Below, piece after piece: positions 1-7,775 of a DNA stretch of 10,135 nucleotides (position 1 is the first letter of the stretch; each line of letters starts with the position of its first letter). The stretch is from Clostridiales bacterium (GTDB lineage: Bacteria; Bacillota; Clostridia; Oscillospirales; Oscillospiraceae), in assembly GCA_004555655.1 (NCBI GenBank), contig SFHJ01000051.1, positions 1 to 10,135 on the forward strand, read 5' to 3'. The position numbers were made by a program, and so were the translations under genes. The notes under the pieces are model-generated. The model saw only the letters and a list, made by a program, of their open reading frames with translations. It was not told the DNA's origin and did not search any database.

Positions 1-32
1 TCCATATCTGTAAAATTGAGCTGCTTTTCCAT
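1..32 (-). CDS. Possible 5' end of a divergent gene running off the left edge
   Basis: On the minus strand an ATG at 32-30 opens a frame that stays open to the window edge and reads MEKQLNFTDM. A good Shine-Dalgarno sequence, GAGGTGG (44-38), lies 5 nt upstream. A TGG-TAAAAT extended -10-like sequence (60-52) lies just above it. This layout fits a gene transcribed divergently from the ABC transporter operon. Only ten codons are visible, so no family can be named. A divergently placed regulator would be a common arrangement, but that is a guess. The evidence is the ribosome binding site and the start codon only. Confidence 0.35.
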   Translation of the reverse strand, partial: MEKQLNFTDM

Positions 33-58
33 CTCTTCCACCTCTGTCTCAATTTTAC
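10..58. repeat. 11-bp inverted repeat around the left-edge gene start
   Basis: The arms GTAAAATTGAG (10-20) and CTCAATTTTAC (48-58) are perfect reverse complements separated by 27 nt. The pair brackets the putative minus-strand ribosome binding site and start codon, and the right arm overlaps the -10-like sequence. In RNA this could hide the ribosome binding site; in DNA it could be an operator. An 11-bp perfect match this close together is unlikely to be chance, but its role is unknown. Confidence 0.45.
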
Positions 59-158
59 CACATTCCATGGCTCGATTAAATCAGCGTTTACTTGAGGGGG
101 AGGGCTTTGCATGCGTCCCATAGAAAGCGGCGGGGGCTTTCTCCGCAAATGACAAATC

Positions 159-178
159 TGTTATATTCCGGTCACCGG
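159..178 (+). promoter_or_regulatory. Possible extended -10 promoter with palindrome at the start site, ABC operon
   Basis: TGT-TATATT (159-167) matches an extended -10 element (TGn plus TATAAT-like). The -35 region 17 bp upstream is poor (TTCTCC, 139-144), as is often tolerated with an extended -10. Directly after it, CCGGT-C-ACCGG (168-178) is a perfect palindrome with a single central base, where transcription would begin, so it could be an operator. The leader to the ATG at 231 would be about 55 nt. A small hairpin AGAAAGC/GCTTTCT (122-142) lies upstream. The promoter call is moderate and the operator call is inference. Confidence 0.4.
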
Positions 179-230
179 GGTGTCACTTGACTTTGCTACG
201 ATGTCCACAGAACCGAAAGGAGCGACTGCA

Positions 231-910
<680 letters not shown>

Positions 911-914
<4 letters not shown>

Positions 915-3643
915 AAATTTTTCACGCTTACACGCGCAAAACGCTGCGCCTGAACAAAACGCGCACGCTCGTGACCATCATCGGCATCATCCTCTCCGTC
1001 GCGCTCATCACGGCGGTGGCCGAGGGCGCGTTCAGCGGCATTGTGTATATGCGCCGCGTCACGGAAACGCGCGTCGGCAGCTTCGCCGGCTTTTACGAGC
1101 ACATGACGGACGCGGAGGCGGTCGTCGTCGCAAACGACCCGGAGGTCTCGCAGACCGTCTCATGGGGCGAGGTGGGTTACGCGGAGATCGGCAGCAAAAA
1201 TCCCGACAAGCCGTATCTCTGCATCGTGTCCCTGTCGGACGACTTCACAGACCTTGCGGCGGTGCGTCTCACGCAGGGGCGTCTGCCGCAGAACAGCGCG
1301 GAGATCGCGCTGCCGAACCATCTGGCCATCTCCGGCGGCGTCACATACGCGCTGGGCGACACGCTGACGCTGCAAGTCGGCACGCGCATGCTGGAGGGGT
1401 TCCCGCTCGACCAGCACAACCCGTATATCGCGGAAGAGGAGACGCTGGAACACGCGGCGGAAAGGACCTACACCGTCGTGGGCTTTTATGAGCGGTTCGA
1501 CAATCTGGTGGAGGACTACTCCGCGCCCGGCTTCACCGCGCTCACGACCGGCGAGACTGCCGCACAGCAGACCGTGTTCTTCCGCCTGAATCACATGGGC
1601 GGCGCCTTCGACTATCTGGAGGAGCACCCGCGAAACGACACCGGCCGGCTCAACACCGACCTGCTGTATTACTACGGCGCGACGAGCAACTCCTATATCT
1701 ATGCGATGATGGTCGGACTGGTCGCGATCTTGATCGGGCTGATTATGTTCGGCTCCATCGCGCTGATCTACAACGCCTTTTCCATCTCCGTGAGCGAGCG
1801 CACGAAGCAGTTCGGCCTGCTCAAGTCCATCGGCGCGACGAACAAGCAGCTTCGCGGCACGGTGCTGTATGAGGCGCTGGTGCTCTGCGCCGTCGCCATC
1901 CCGCTGGGGCTGCTCGTCGGCTGTCTCGGCATCGGCGTGACGCTGCGCGCGCTGCGCGGCACGTTCGACACCATTCTGGGCGAGAACGGCGGCGTGCAGA
2001 TGGGCATTGCGCTCAATGGCTGGGTGCTGCTGTTCGCGGCGGCCATCGGTCTGCTCACGGCGGTGATCTCCGCGTGGGTCCCCGCGCAGCGCGCAGCGCG
2101 CATCCCGGCCATCGACGCCATTCGCCAGACCCGCGACGTCGCCGTGCGCGGCAGGCAGGTCAAAACGTCCAAGCTGACCTACAAGCTCTTCGGCTTTCCC
2201 GGTATGCTCGCGGCGAAGAACTTCAAGCGCAACCGCAAGCAGTACCGCGCCACCGTCGTGTCCCTGTTTTTGAGCGTGGTGCTGTTCATCTCCGCGTCGT
2301 CCTTCTGCGCGTATCTCACCGAGTCGGTGAATACCATGACCAGCGCAGCCGGGTACGAGCTGCAATATGACCGCGTCGGCGAAAACCGGGGCGACCCGGA
2401 GCCGCTGTATCAGAAGCTGCTGGCGGCCGACAGCGTCACGGGCGGCACGTTTTACGACTCCACCGGCTCGGAGCTGCTGGCGGACGCGGGCGCGTTTTCC
2501 GACACGTTCCGAAACGATATCTCCGGCAAGGACGGCGCGTCGGGCTACAACGGCAACTATCACAGCTACAGCGGCGAAACGGTAACGCCCATGGCCGGGC
2601 AGCTCACGGCATACGGAACGCTCTATTTCGTGCGCGACGAGACGTTCCTCGACCTGCTCGCGGAAAACGGACTGGACCGCGAAACGTATTACAACGCTGC
2701 CGCGCCGCTCGCGCTGCTGTTTGACCGCTCCACATGGATGAGCTACGACGAAGACGGCACGCGCTATCAGGAGTACGAGACCTTCCGCACGGGCGCGCTG
2801 CCCATCGACGTGTCCTACACCGTCTGGAACGGGCAGGAGGGCTATTACTGCGTCGGAACGCGGACGGACGCCGCGACCGGCGAGACGCTGTACGCCTATG
2901 CTCCGGCGGAGAAAGACCCGGATACGCTGACAGACGAAGACTATCTGCTCCTGCCGGAGGACGAGGCCATCACGAAGCTCCCGCTGCGCATCGGCGCGAA
3001 GCTGGAGACCGCGCCGTACTTCGTCGAGGCTGGCGTGGCGCTGATCTACCCATACAGCTTCGCGCAGGCTGTGCTCGGCACGGACTGGAGCTGCTATATG
3101 ACGACCTACTGCCTCCGGTCGGACGATCACCGCGCGTCCGCGCAGGCGCTGATGCGCACGCTCAACGACGCGGGCGAGAATTCCACCCGGCTGCATGATT
3201 TCGCGGAGAGCCAGGAGCAGGAGCGCGCGACAATCACCGTCGTGAACGTGTTCTCGTACGGGTTCATCATCCTCATCTCGCTCATCGCGCTGGCGAACGT
3301 GTTCAACACGATCTCCACGAACATCGCGCTGCGGCGGCGGGAGTTTGCCATGCTCAAATCCGTCGGTATGACGCGCGGCGGCTTTGACCGGATGATGAAC
3401 TACGAGTGTCTGCTCTACGGCTTCAAGGGGCTGCTGTACGGCCTGCCGGTGTCGATCGGCGTGACGTGGCTGATCTACCGCGCGGTGAACGAGGGCGTGT
3501 CGGTCGCGTTCCATCTGCCGTGGTACAGCGTCGTCATCGCCGTGGGCAGCGTGTTCCTCGTGGTGTTCGCCACGATGCTCTATTCGATGAACAAGATCAA
3601 ACGGGAAAACCCCATCGACGCGCTGAAAAACGAGAATTTCTGA
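911..3643 (+). CDS. ABC transporter permease with two FtsX domains
   Basis: This 910-aa membrane protein pairs with the upstream ATPase. Hydrophobic segments fall near residues 19-39, 262-290, 322-345, 370-392, 447-470, 779-802, 833-858 and 870-896, giving two four-helix halves. Each half has a large outside loop after its first helix (about 40-260 and 470-778). Both halves carry the FtsX cytoplasmic loop signature: FGLLKSIGAT near residue 306 and FAMLKSVGMT near 820. Each half ends with a PAIDAIR- or PIDALK-like sequence typical of the family. Length and duplicated layout match Firmicutes permeases that export or sense peptides, lipids or lipoproteins; the substrate cannot be read. The start is set by the 4-bp overlap with the ATPase stop. 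The N-terminus is basic and short with no cleavable signal, as expected. Confidence 0.93.
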
Positions 3644-3648
3644 ACGCC

Positions 3649-3679
3649 AGCGGGCCGGGCAGAACACGCCCGGCCTGCT
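3649..3679 (+). terminator. GC-rich hairpin after the ABC operon
   Basis: AGCGGGCCGGGC (3649-3660) pairs with GCCCGGCCTGCT (3668-3679) through 12 pairs, one of them G-U, with a 7-nt loop. It begins 5 nt after the permease stop. No run of T follows (TGTATAAATT), so it is either a weak intrinsic terminator or an mRNA 3'-end stabiliser. Confidence 0.55.
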
Positions 3680-3714
3680 GTGTATAAATTCAGATTGTTA
3701 AGCAATCCGCGTTG

Positions 3715-3743
3715 TTGAAAAAGCGGGCGCGTTGGGGTATACT
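3715..3743 (+). promoter_or_regulatory. Sigma-A type promoter of the lipoprotein gene
   Basis: TTGAAA (3715-3720) and TATACT (3738-3743) are spaced by exactly 17 bp, close to the vegetative consensus TTGACA-17-TATAAT. Transcription would start near 3750, about 38 nt before the ATG at 3788. The promoter makes the lipoprotein gene independent of the ABC operon. Confidence 0.75.
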
Positions 3744-3787
3744 GCACCTATCGAACGAAGCACAACGCGGAAAGGACAGAAAAACAC

Positions 3788-4561
3788 ATGAAAAAAGAAA
3801 AGTGGGCGGCGCTGCTGATGGCCGGCGTGATGGCGCTCGGCATGGCAGGCTGCGGCTCCAAGAAGGCTGCCGACGCGCAGACGGCCACCAAAGACGACGC
3901 GCAGGTCACCGCGCCCGTGCAGGACGAAACGCAGAACAGCGACGCGTCCGGCGCGGAAAATTCCAGCGCGGCTGTGAACGCCTATGCCGGGATTCTGGAT
4001 TCGTACTACGAGGCGCTCAGCGGAAAGTGGGACAAGAGCAGGCTGCTCAGCAGCGGTCTGAGCGAGCTGTGCACGGCCTGCTATGACGGCGGCGTGCTGC
4101 AGCGCGTCGGGTATGCGCTGCAGGATCTCAACGGCGACGGCTCGCCGGAGCTGCTGATCGGCGCGATCAACGGCGACGACTTTGTGAATCAGATGCTCTT
4201 CGACCTGTACACGCTCCAGGACGGCAAGCCCGTGCAGCTCGCGTGCGGCCAGGCGCGCAGCGCGTATTACCTCTGCCCGGACGAGGCCGGCGCGTTCCTC
4301 ATCGCAAACGAGGCGTCCGCGGGCGCGGCGAAGAGCGCATGGTATTATTTCACCGTGGACGGCGGCTCGCTCAAGCTCATGCAGGGGATCGTGTATGATG
4401 GGGATGCGAATCTGGAAAGTCCGTGGTTCGAGGCCAACGATGCGGATTGGGACGTCAGCAATGACAAGCCCATCGACGCACAGGCGGCGCAGGACATCAT
4501 CGACGCGTACGCCGCCCAGTACACGCAGCCGGACTACACGGCGTTTGCAGCATACAAATAA
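3788..4561 (+). CDS. Secreted lipoprotein with EF-hand-like DxNxDG loop
   Basis: This 257-aa protein begins with a lipoprotein signal peptide: KKEK, a hydrophobic stretch, then a GMAGC lipobox with Cys22 as the likely lipidated residue (Met at -3 is less usual than Leu). A low-complexity Ala/Asp/Thr/Gln linker (about 25-62) follows, then a folded domain. DLNGDGSPELLIG (113-125) matches a calcium-binding DxNxDGxxE loop, as in dockerin, EF-hand and FG-GAP-like sequences. This pattern is common in Clostridia lipoproteins of unknown function, and no enzyme motif is seen. The start is supported by GGAAAGGA (3769-3776), 11 nt upstream. The gene has its own promoter and a strong hairpin behind it, so it is probably monocistronic. 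I do not recognise a specific family beyond the calcium-loop resemblance. Confidence 0.85.
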   Translation: MKKEKWAALLMAGVMALGMAGCGSKKAADAQTATKDDAQVTAPVQDETQNSDASGAENSSAAVNAYAGILDSYYEALSGKWDKSRLLSSGLSELCTACYDGGVLQRVGYALQDLNGDGSPELLIGAINGDDFVNQMLFDLYTLQDGKPVQLACGQARSAYYLCPDEAGAFLIANEASAGAAKSAWYYFTVDGGSLKLMQGIVYDGDANLESPWFEANDADWDVSNDKPIDAQAAQDIIDAYAAQYTQPDYTAFAAYK

Positions 4562-4575
4562 CGGCTTTTCCATGC

Positions 4576-4614
4576 AAAGGACGGCCCGGAGCAATATGCT
4601 CCGGGCCGTCCTTT
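4576..4614. terminator. 17-bp perfect hairpin after the lipoprotein gene
   Basis: AAAGGACGGCCCGGAGC (4576-4592) and GCTCCGGGCCGTCCTTT (4598-4614) pair perfectly around an AATAT loop, starting 14 nt after the lipoprotein stop. The only T run is the TTT at the end of the stem, on either strand. It is probably an intrinsic terminator for the lipoprotein transcript, possibly usable in both directions. Confidence 0.75.
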
Positions 4615-4646
4615 CAACGTGAAGACAAAATGTCTTCACGTTGAAA
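4612..4646. repeat. 16-bp perfect inverted repeat overlapping the terminator
   Basis: TTTCAACGTGAAGACA (4612-4627) and TGTCTTCACGTTGAAA (4631-4646) are perfect reverse complements with an AAA loop. The first three bases are shared with the end of the preceding terminator stem, so the two hairpins cannot both form fully. It could be a second terminator, a mobile-element remnant or a protein-binding palindrome. Confidence 0.7.
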
Positions 4647-4667
4647 CTTTATGCAGGCCGCTTTCAA

Positions 4668-4931
4668 GAGGAATGACAGTGCCGGTCGATGGGACGCCGC
4701 TTGCAGCGTCCCATGACCTTGCAACCTTGCGATGCAACGTAAGCGCAGCGGTTGCAGCGCAAAAAACGAGGAATGACAGTGCCGGTCGATGGGACGCCGT
4801 TTACGGCACCCATGACCTTGCGGCCTTGCGATGCAACGTAAGCGCAGCGGTTGCAGCGCAAAAAACGAGGAATGACAGTGCCGGTCGATGGGACGCCATT
4901 TATGGCGCCCCATGACCTTGCACTGTCATTC
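4668..4931. repeat. Tandem ~100-bp repeats, two full copies and one truncated, with conserved hairpins
   Basis: Copy 1 (4668-4767, 100 bp) and copy 2 (4768-4866, 99 bp) both begin GAGGAATGACAGTGCC and end GCGCAAAAAAC. Copy 3 starts at 4867 and diverges after CATGACCTTGC (4910-4921). Each full copy holds two foldable parts. Hairpin A centres on GATGGGACGCC...CCCATGACC; its loop-proximal bases differ between copies but remain paired. Hairpin B (4727-4762 and 4826-4861) has arms TTGCG-A-TGCAAC and GTTGCA-G-CGCAA and is identical in both copies. Together with the two hairpins before them, these repeats fill the 364-bp gap between convergent genes. Both strands are open across parts of the repeats, but the resulting peptides merely repeat the unit and are not credible proteins. 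This looks like a dispersed intergenic repeat or MITE-like element, which is inference. Confidence 0.9.
4860..4931 (-). terminator. 62-nt hairpin plus T run overlapping a stop codon
   Basis: Read on the minus strand, GAATGACAGTGC (4931-4920) pairs with GCACTGTCATTC (4881-4870). Inside these arms lie GGTC/GACC, ATGGG/CCCAT and CGCCA/TGGCG pairings with minor bulges, closing on a short loop at 4900-4901. Four bases beyond the stem is a run of six T (4865-4860). This fits an intrinsic terminator for the minus-strand operon. The outer stem includes the last Glu codon and TGA of the membrane-anchored protein gene, so a terminating ribosome would cover part of the stem. Confidence 0.6.
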
Positions 4932-5735
4932 GGAGTAGATGGCGCTTCCCATCAGCACGCAGCCGTCGGTGACATAGTGCGAGGGATAGATCGTCACGCT
5001 GCCGCCGGCGGGGATGCTGCGTCCTTTGGCGGTGTAGGTGATGCCGCCGACGAACGTGCGCTCCTCCTCGTAATAGTACTTATAAAACACGCGCACGACG
5101 GGGAGCGTCTCATCCGTGAGGTTCATGAGCGTGAGGGAGCTGTCGCCGTTATCGACGATGAGCACCTGATCGCTCGCGAAGGTGAGTTCGTCCACCGTGG
5201 CGACGACGCGGTCGGTCAGCTCCAGCACCGCGGCGCTGTCATACGCGTGTCGGTTCGCCTCCAGCACCACGACGGATTCGCCCGCCGGGAGGTCGGAGAG
5301 CTTGAACACCAGCGTCTCGCCGCCCGCGTCAAAGGCGTACTCGGCATACTGGATGACCGTGCTGCCGTTGTTCGTGAATTGCAGCGCCAGCACGTTCGTC
5401 ACGCTGTCGTCGCTGCCGTCTTCGACGAACAGGCCGTCGTACCCGCCGAGGGAGCGGATGCCGACGCTGTAGTCGCCGTCCGTCATGGTCTTCCACGGCG
5501 TGCCGGCGGCGGTGTCCGTGGTGACGTTCGAGGTGTCGCCATTGCCGACGGTGGCGCTCAGCGCATCGGGATCGGGCGATTCGACGTCCGGGTCGGCGTT
5601 GGGGGTTGTGGATTCGGTGGGCGTATCCGGCGTCGTGGCTGCTTCGCCGGGGCGGGTGCAGAGATAAACCACCAGCGCGATTGCGAGCACCGCCACAACG
5701 GCGATGACGATCCAAAGTGTTTTCTTATTCTTCAT
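4926..5735 (-). CDS. Membrane-anchored extracytoplasmic protein, last gene of the peptide operon
   Basis: This 269-aa protein has a short basic start (MKNKK), one hydrophobic helix (about residues 7-25) and then a Thr/Pro/Asp-rich linker (about 29-75) rich in PDTPTES-like sequence. The rest, about 190 residues, alternates polar and hydrophobic residues and looks beta-rich. With this layout the domain should sit outside the cell, anchored at the N-terminus. No catalytic motif is evident and I do not recognise the family. GGAGGAA upstream gives a good ribosome binding site for the ATG at 5735. The ATG lies inside the radical SAM gene (11-bp overlap), so the two are probably coupled in translation. 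The context suggests a role in display, immunity or handling of the peptide product, which is inference only. Its stop codon lies inside a long hairpin. Confidence 0.85.
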   Translation of the reverse strand: MKNKKTLWIVIAVVAVLAIALVVYLCTRPGEAATTPDTPTESTTPNADPDVESPDPDALSATVGNGDTSNVTTDTAAGTPWKTMTDGDYSVGIRSLGGYDGLFVEDGSDDSVTNVLALQFTNNGSTVIQYAEYAFDAGGETLVFKLSDLPAGESVVVLEANRHAYDSAAVLELTDRVVATVDELTFASDQVLIVDNGDSSLTLMNLTDETLPVVRVFYKYYYEEERTFVGGITYTAKGRSIPAGGSVTIYPSHYVTDGCVLMGSAIYSE

Positions 5736-6858
5736 GATGTTCCTCCTCGGAAAGCAGTTCGCGGCAGGCCGCCGGCACGGCGCGCATCAGATCGCAGCGG
5801 TACTGCGGCTTGCAGTCGTAGCGCCCGGTTTCCGTGTAGCACATGGCGGCGCAGGTGTGGCAGTAGTGCTTCGCGTCGCAGCCCGCGCACTCCGGCGGGA
5901 GGTGCAGCGCGGCGGTCTGCGCGCGCAGGGACTGCCATACGTCCGCAAAGCCCTGCCCGAACGGGAACACGGCCGGTTCGTTCACCATGCCGCACGGCGT
6001 CATGCGCCCGTCCCACGTGACCCAGAACGCGCTCTTCCCGGCGCGGCACTGCAGGCCCTCGCCCTCGCAGTCGGCGCACAGCGGCGTGTCCACCGGCTGG
6101 TGCGATTCGATGGCCTTGCAATATTCGCGCAGATTCTCCGCGCCGTATTGCAGGCGGCGGATCTTCACCTCCGTGCGCGCGGACTCCTCGGCGGTGAAGC
6201 GCGCGTTGCGCCCGACGCTCTCCGCGTCGCGCCGCAGCGGCGGGAACATGTACGACGTGGCCTGCAGCACGAGTTTGTGTTCGTCGGAGTAGGCGATGAT
6301 GTCCTCCAGATCGCAGACGTTTTCCGGCGTGACGCTGCAGTTGAGCTTGACGGAGATGCCCGCATCCCGCAGCAGCTCGATGGCGTGCGTCACCTGCGTG
6401 AAGCCGGTGGGGTGGCCGCAGAGCCGCGCATACGTCGCGTCCGACGCGCCGTAGAGCGTGATGTTGATGCGCTGCGGCGGGTTTTCCTTCAGCCACGCGA
6501 CGGTCTCCGCCGTGATGAGCGTGGCGTTGGAGTTGATCGAGATGACGAAGCCCATCTGCCGCAGCTCGGTATACAGGCGGCGGAACTCGGGGTAGAGGAA
6601 CGGTTCGCCGCCGGTGAGCAGCAAAAGCAGCATACCCTGCTCTTTGGCTTCCCGCGCGAGGGCGAGCCACTCGTCCGCCGTGCGCAGGCGCTTTCCGGTG
6701 GCGGCAAGCTCCTCCGGCGACATGCGGACGTAGCACATTTTGCACGCCATGCTGCACAGCGGCGTCAGCTCGAACGTGCCGCTCAGCGGGATGCCCTGCG
6801 CCACGGCGCGGCGGTGCATGTGCTCGATGATTTGAAGTTCGGTTTGGTTGCCGGTCAT
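5725..6858 (-). CDS. Radical SAM protein with C-terminal SPASM domain (probable peptide maturase)
   Basis: This 377-aa enzyme has the S-adenosylmethionine cluster motif CSMACKMC (C35, C39, C42: CX3CX2C) and the GGEP motif (83-86). Its C-terminal SPASM-type Cys set is C271, G284-X4-C289, then C324-X2-C327-X5-C333-X2-C336-X3-C340 and C355, which would bind auxiliary iron-sulfur clusters. A further CXXC (C261, C264) precedes it. Enzymes of this layout modify ribosomal peptides or proteins by forming thioether or carbon-carbon links, although other SPASM proteins act as sulfatase-maturing or dehydrogenase-maturing enzymes. The ATG at 6858 has a perfect AGGAGG 7 nt upstream and overlaps the kinase stop by 4 bp (ATGA). 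The frame stays open well upstream, but that region is the kinase gene in another frame. No PqqD-like recognition domain is present. The adjacent small peptide is the obvious candidate substrate. Confidence 0.93.
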   Translation of the reverse strand: MTGNQTELQIIEHMHRRAVAQGIPLSGTFELTPLCSMACKMCYVRMSPEELAATGKRLRTADEWLALAREAKEQGMLLLLLTGGEPFLYPEFRRLYTELRQMGFVISINSNATLITAETVAWLKENPPQRINITLYGASDATYARLCGHPTGFTQVTHAIELLRDAGISVKLNCSVTPENVCDLEDIIAYSDEHKLVLQATSYMFPPLRRDAESVGRNARFTAEESARTEVKIRRLQYGAENLREYCKAIESHQPVDTPLCADCEGEGLQCRAGKSAFWVTWDGRMTPCGMVNEPAVFPFGQGFADVWQSLRAQTAALHLPPECAGCDAKHYCHTCAAMCYTETGRYDCKPQYRCDLMRAVPAACRELLSEEEHHEE

Positions 6859-7721
6859 GGGGAATCCTCCTGAGATGAGAGCGTTTGCTGCAGCAGCGCG
6901 ACGGCGCGCGCGTCCGGCGTGCAGCACAGGCGGTAAACGGGCACGGCGGCGCTCAGCCGGATCAGCAGATCGACGGCGGCGGCGTGCCCTTGCGTGTTCC
7001 AGCGCTGGATGGCGGTTTCGGAATAGAGCAGGCGGAAGGCTTCGCTTGCGCCGAGGCGCTCGATGGTGTTGTCCTTCGCCTGACGCAGCACGACAATGGC
7101 GCGGATGGGCGCGGACTTGTTTTTGTAGATGCCGCTCGACCCCGCGAAGGGGAAGCCGAACGCCGTCCAGACCCCGTCCACGCAGCGGATGACGCTCCGG
7201 TCGCCGTTGATCTGCTCGGCGTGCGCGTACTGCTCCCAGAGCGCGGCCTGCGTGCTCTTGCCCGTGCCGGACGGGGCGGAGAAGAGAATGGCCTGTCCGC
7301 AATGCGTGATGAACGAGCTGTGCAGGCTGACCGCGCCGAGCGCGGTGAGCATGTGCTCAAGGTTCGCCGCGTCGAGGAGGTTGTCGAAGTCGCGGAAGAA
7401 ACGGATCAGCTCCGGATAGAGATAGCCTTGCTGATGCATCGGGTCAGCGTCGCGGCTGACGAGACAGGTGCAGGGCTCCGGCGCGAGCAAATTGCGCTCG
7501 ATCGCATAGCCGTCCGCCAGACGGAGTACGCGCGGATTGTCCGCATGAACAACCGTGCCGCGCAGTTCTGCGGGACGGCAAATTTCAAACGAGATGGAGC
7601 AGTCGTCGCGCGGTGCGTCGGTCAAAAACGGTTGAAAGCGTCCGTCAATTTTCAGCGGCACCGGCGCGTCAATGCGCCAGACGAATCCGGCCATATTCAG
7701 TTTACAGGAAAATGGTTTCAT
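6855..7721 (-). CDS. HprK-like P-loop kinase of a peptide-modification cluster
   Basis: This 288-aa protein resembles the HPr kinase/PEP-carboxykinase-like P-loop fold. LHSSF (133-137) leads into the nucleotide loop APSGTGKST (149-157). INGD (171-174) lies where related proteins have an acidic metal-binding pair, and FPFAGSSG (190-197) resembles the GxPWxG region of the family. It lacks the usual HPr kinase N-terminal half and is not a catabolite-control HprK. Relatives occur in RiPP clusters; the lasso-peptide kinases (PadeK/ThcK type) phosphorylate a C-terminal Ser. I start at the ATG at 7721 (MKPFSCKLNM). No ribosome binding site is visible there, and a TTG at 7748 inside the upstream hairpin is a poorer choice. 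Expression may depend on read-through past that hairpin. The gene overlaps the radical SAM start by 4 bp. The family call is good; the substrate is inferred. Confidence 0.85.
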   Translation of the reverse strand: MKPFSCKLNMAGFVWRIDAPVPLKIDGRFQPFLTDAPRDDCSISFEICRPAELRGTVVHADNPRVLRLADGYAIERNLLAPEPCTCLVSRDADPMHQQGYLYPELIRFFRDFDNLLDAANLEHMLTALGAVSLHSSFITHCGQAILFSAPSGTGKSTQAALWEQYAHAEQINGDRSVIRCVDGVWTAFGFPFAGSSGIYKNKSAPIRAIVVLRQAKDNTIERLGASEAFRLLYSETAIQRWNTQGHAAAVDLLIRLSAAVPVYRLCCTPDARAVALLQQTLSSQEDSP

Positions 7722-7732
7722 AGGCAAGTTGG

Positions 7733-7764
7733 AAAAAGGCCATGCCAAGCGGCATGGCCTTTTT
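7733..7764 (-). terminator. Perfect 14-bp hairpin between precursor and enzymes (terminator or attenuator)
   Basis: AAAAAGGCCATGCC (7733-7746) and GGCATGGCCTTTTT (7751-7764) pair perfectly around a 4-nt loop. On the minus strand this gives a 9-bp GC-rich stem followed by five T, a textbook intrinsic terminator, starting 11 nt after the peptide stop codon. Because the enzyme genes follow on the same strand with no obvious promoter, it probably works as a leaky terminator that makes peptide mRNA more abundant than enzyme mRNA. It is symmetrical and could act on both strands. Confidence 0.82.
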
Positions 7765-7775
7765 AAAGTTGTGTG

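Noticed and set aside
180..230. GTG start at 180 for the ABC ATPase
   Set aside because: It overlaps the likely transcription start and has no ribosome binding site; the ATG at 231 has one and yields the family-typical N-terminus.
1160..3667. 835-codon open frame on the minus strand antisense to the permease
   Set aside because: Its translation is Arg/His/Val/Ala-rich with no motif, as expected from antisense of a GC-rich gene. The opposite strand encodes a clear FtsX permease.
4614..4915. Short frames on both strands across the tandem repeats
   Set aside because: Their peptides simply repeat the DNA unit, including its hairpins. Openness follows from a repeat whose tandem copies carry no stop in that frame, so it is not evidence of coding.
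4668..4931. CRISPR array
   Set aside because: The units are adjacent copies of a ~100-bp sequence with no unique spacers between short repeats, and no cas gene is nearby.
6859..7302. N-terminal extension of the radical SAM protein in the same frame
   Set aside because: The extension lies within the kinase gene and reads as Arg/Ala-rich noise. The ATG at 6858 has a perfect AGGAGG and the classical ATGA overlap.
5704..7766. Long plus-strand frames (5704-6873 and 6885-7766) opposite the radical SAM and kinase genes
   Set aside because: They are Arg/Ala/His-rich shadows without domains or a plausible ribosome binding site; the minus strand carries recognised families with strong start signals.
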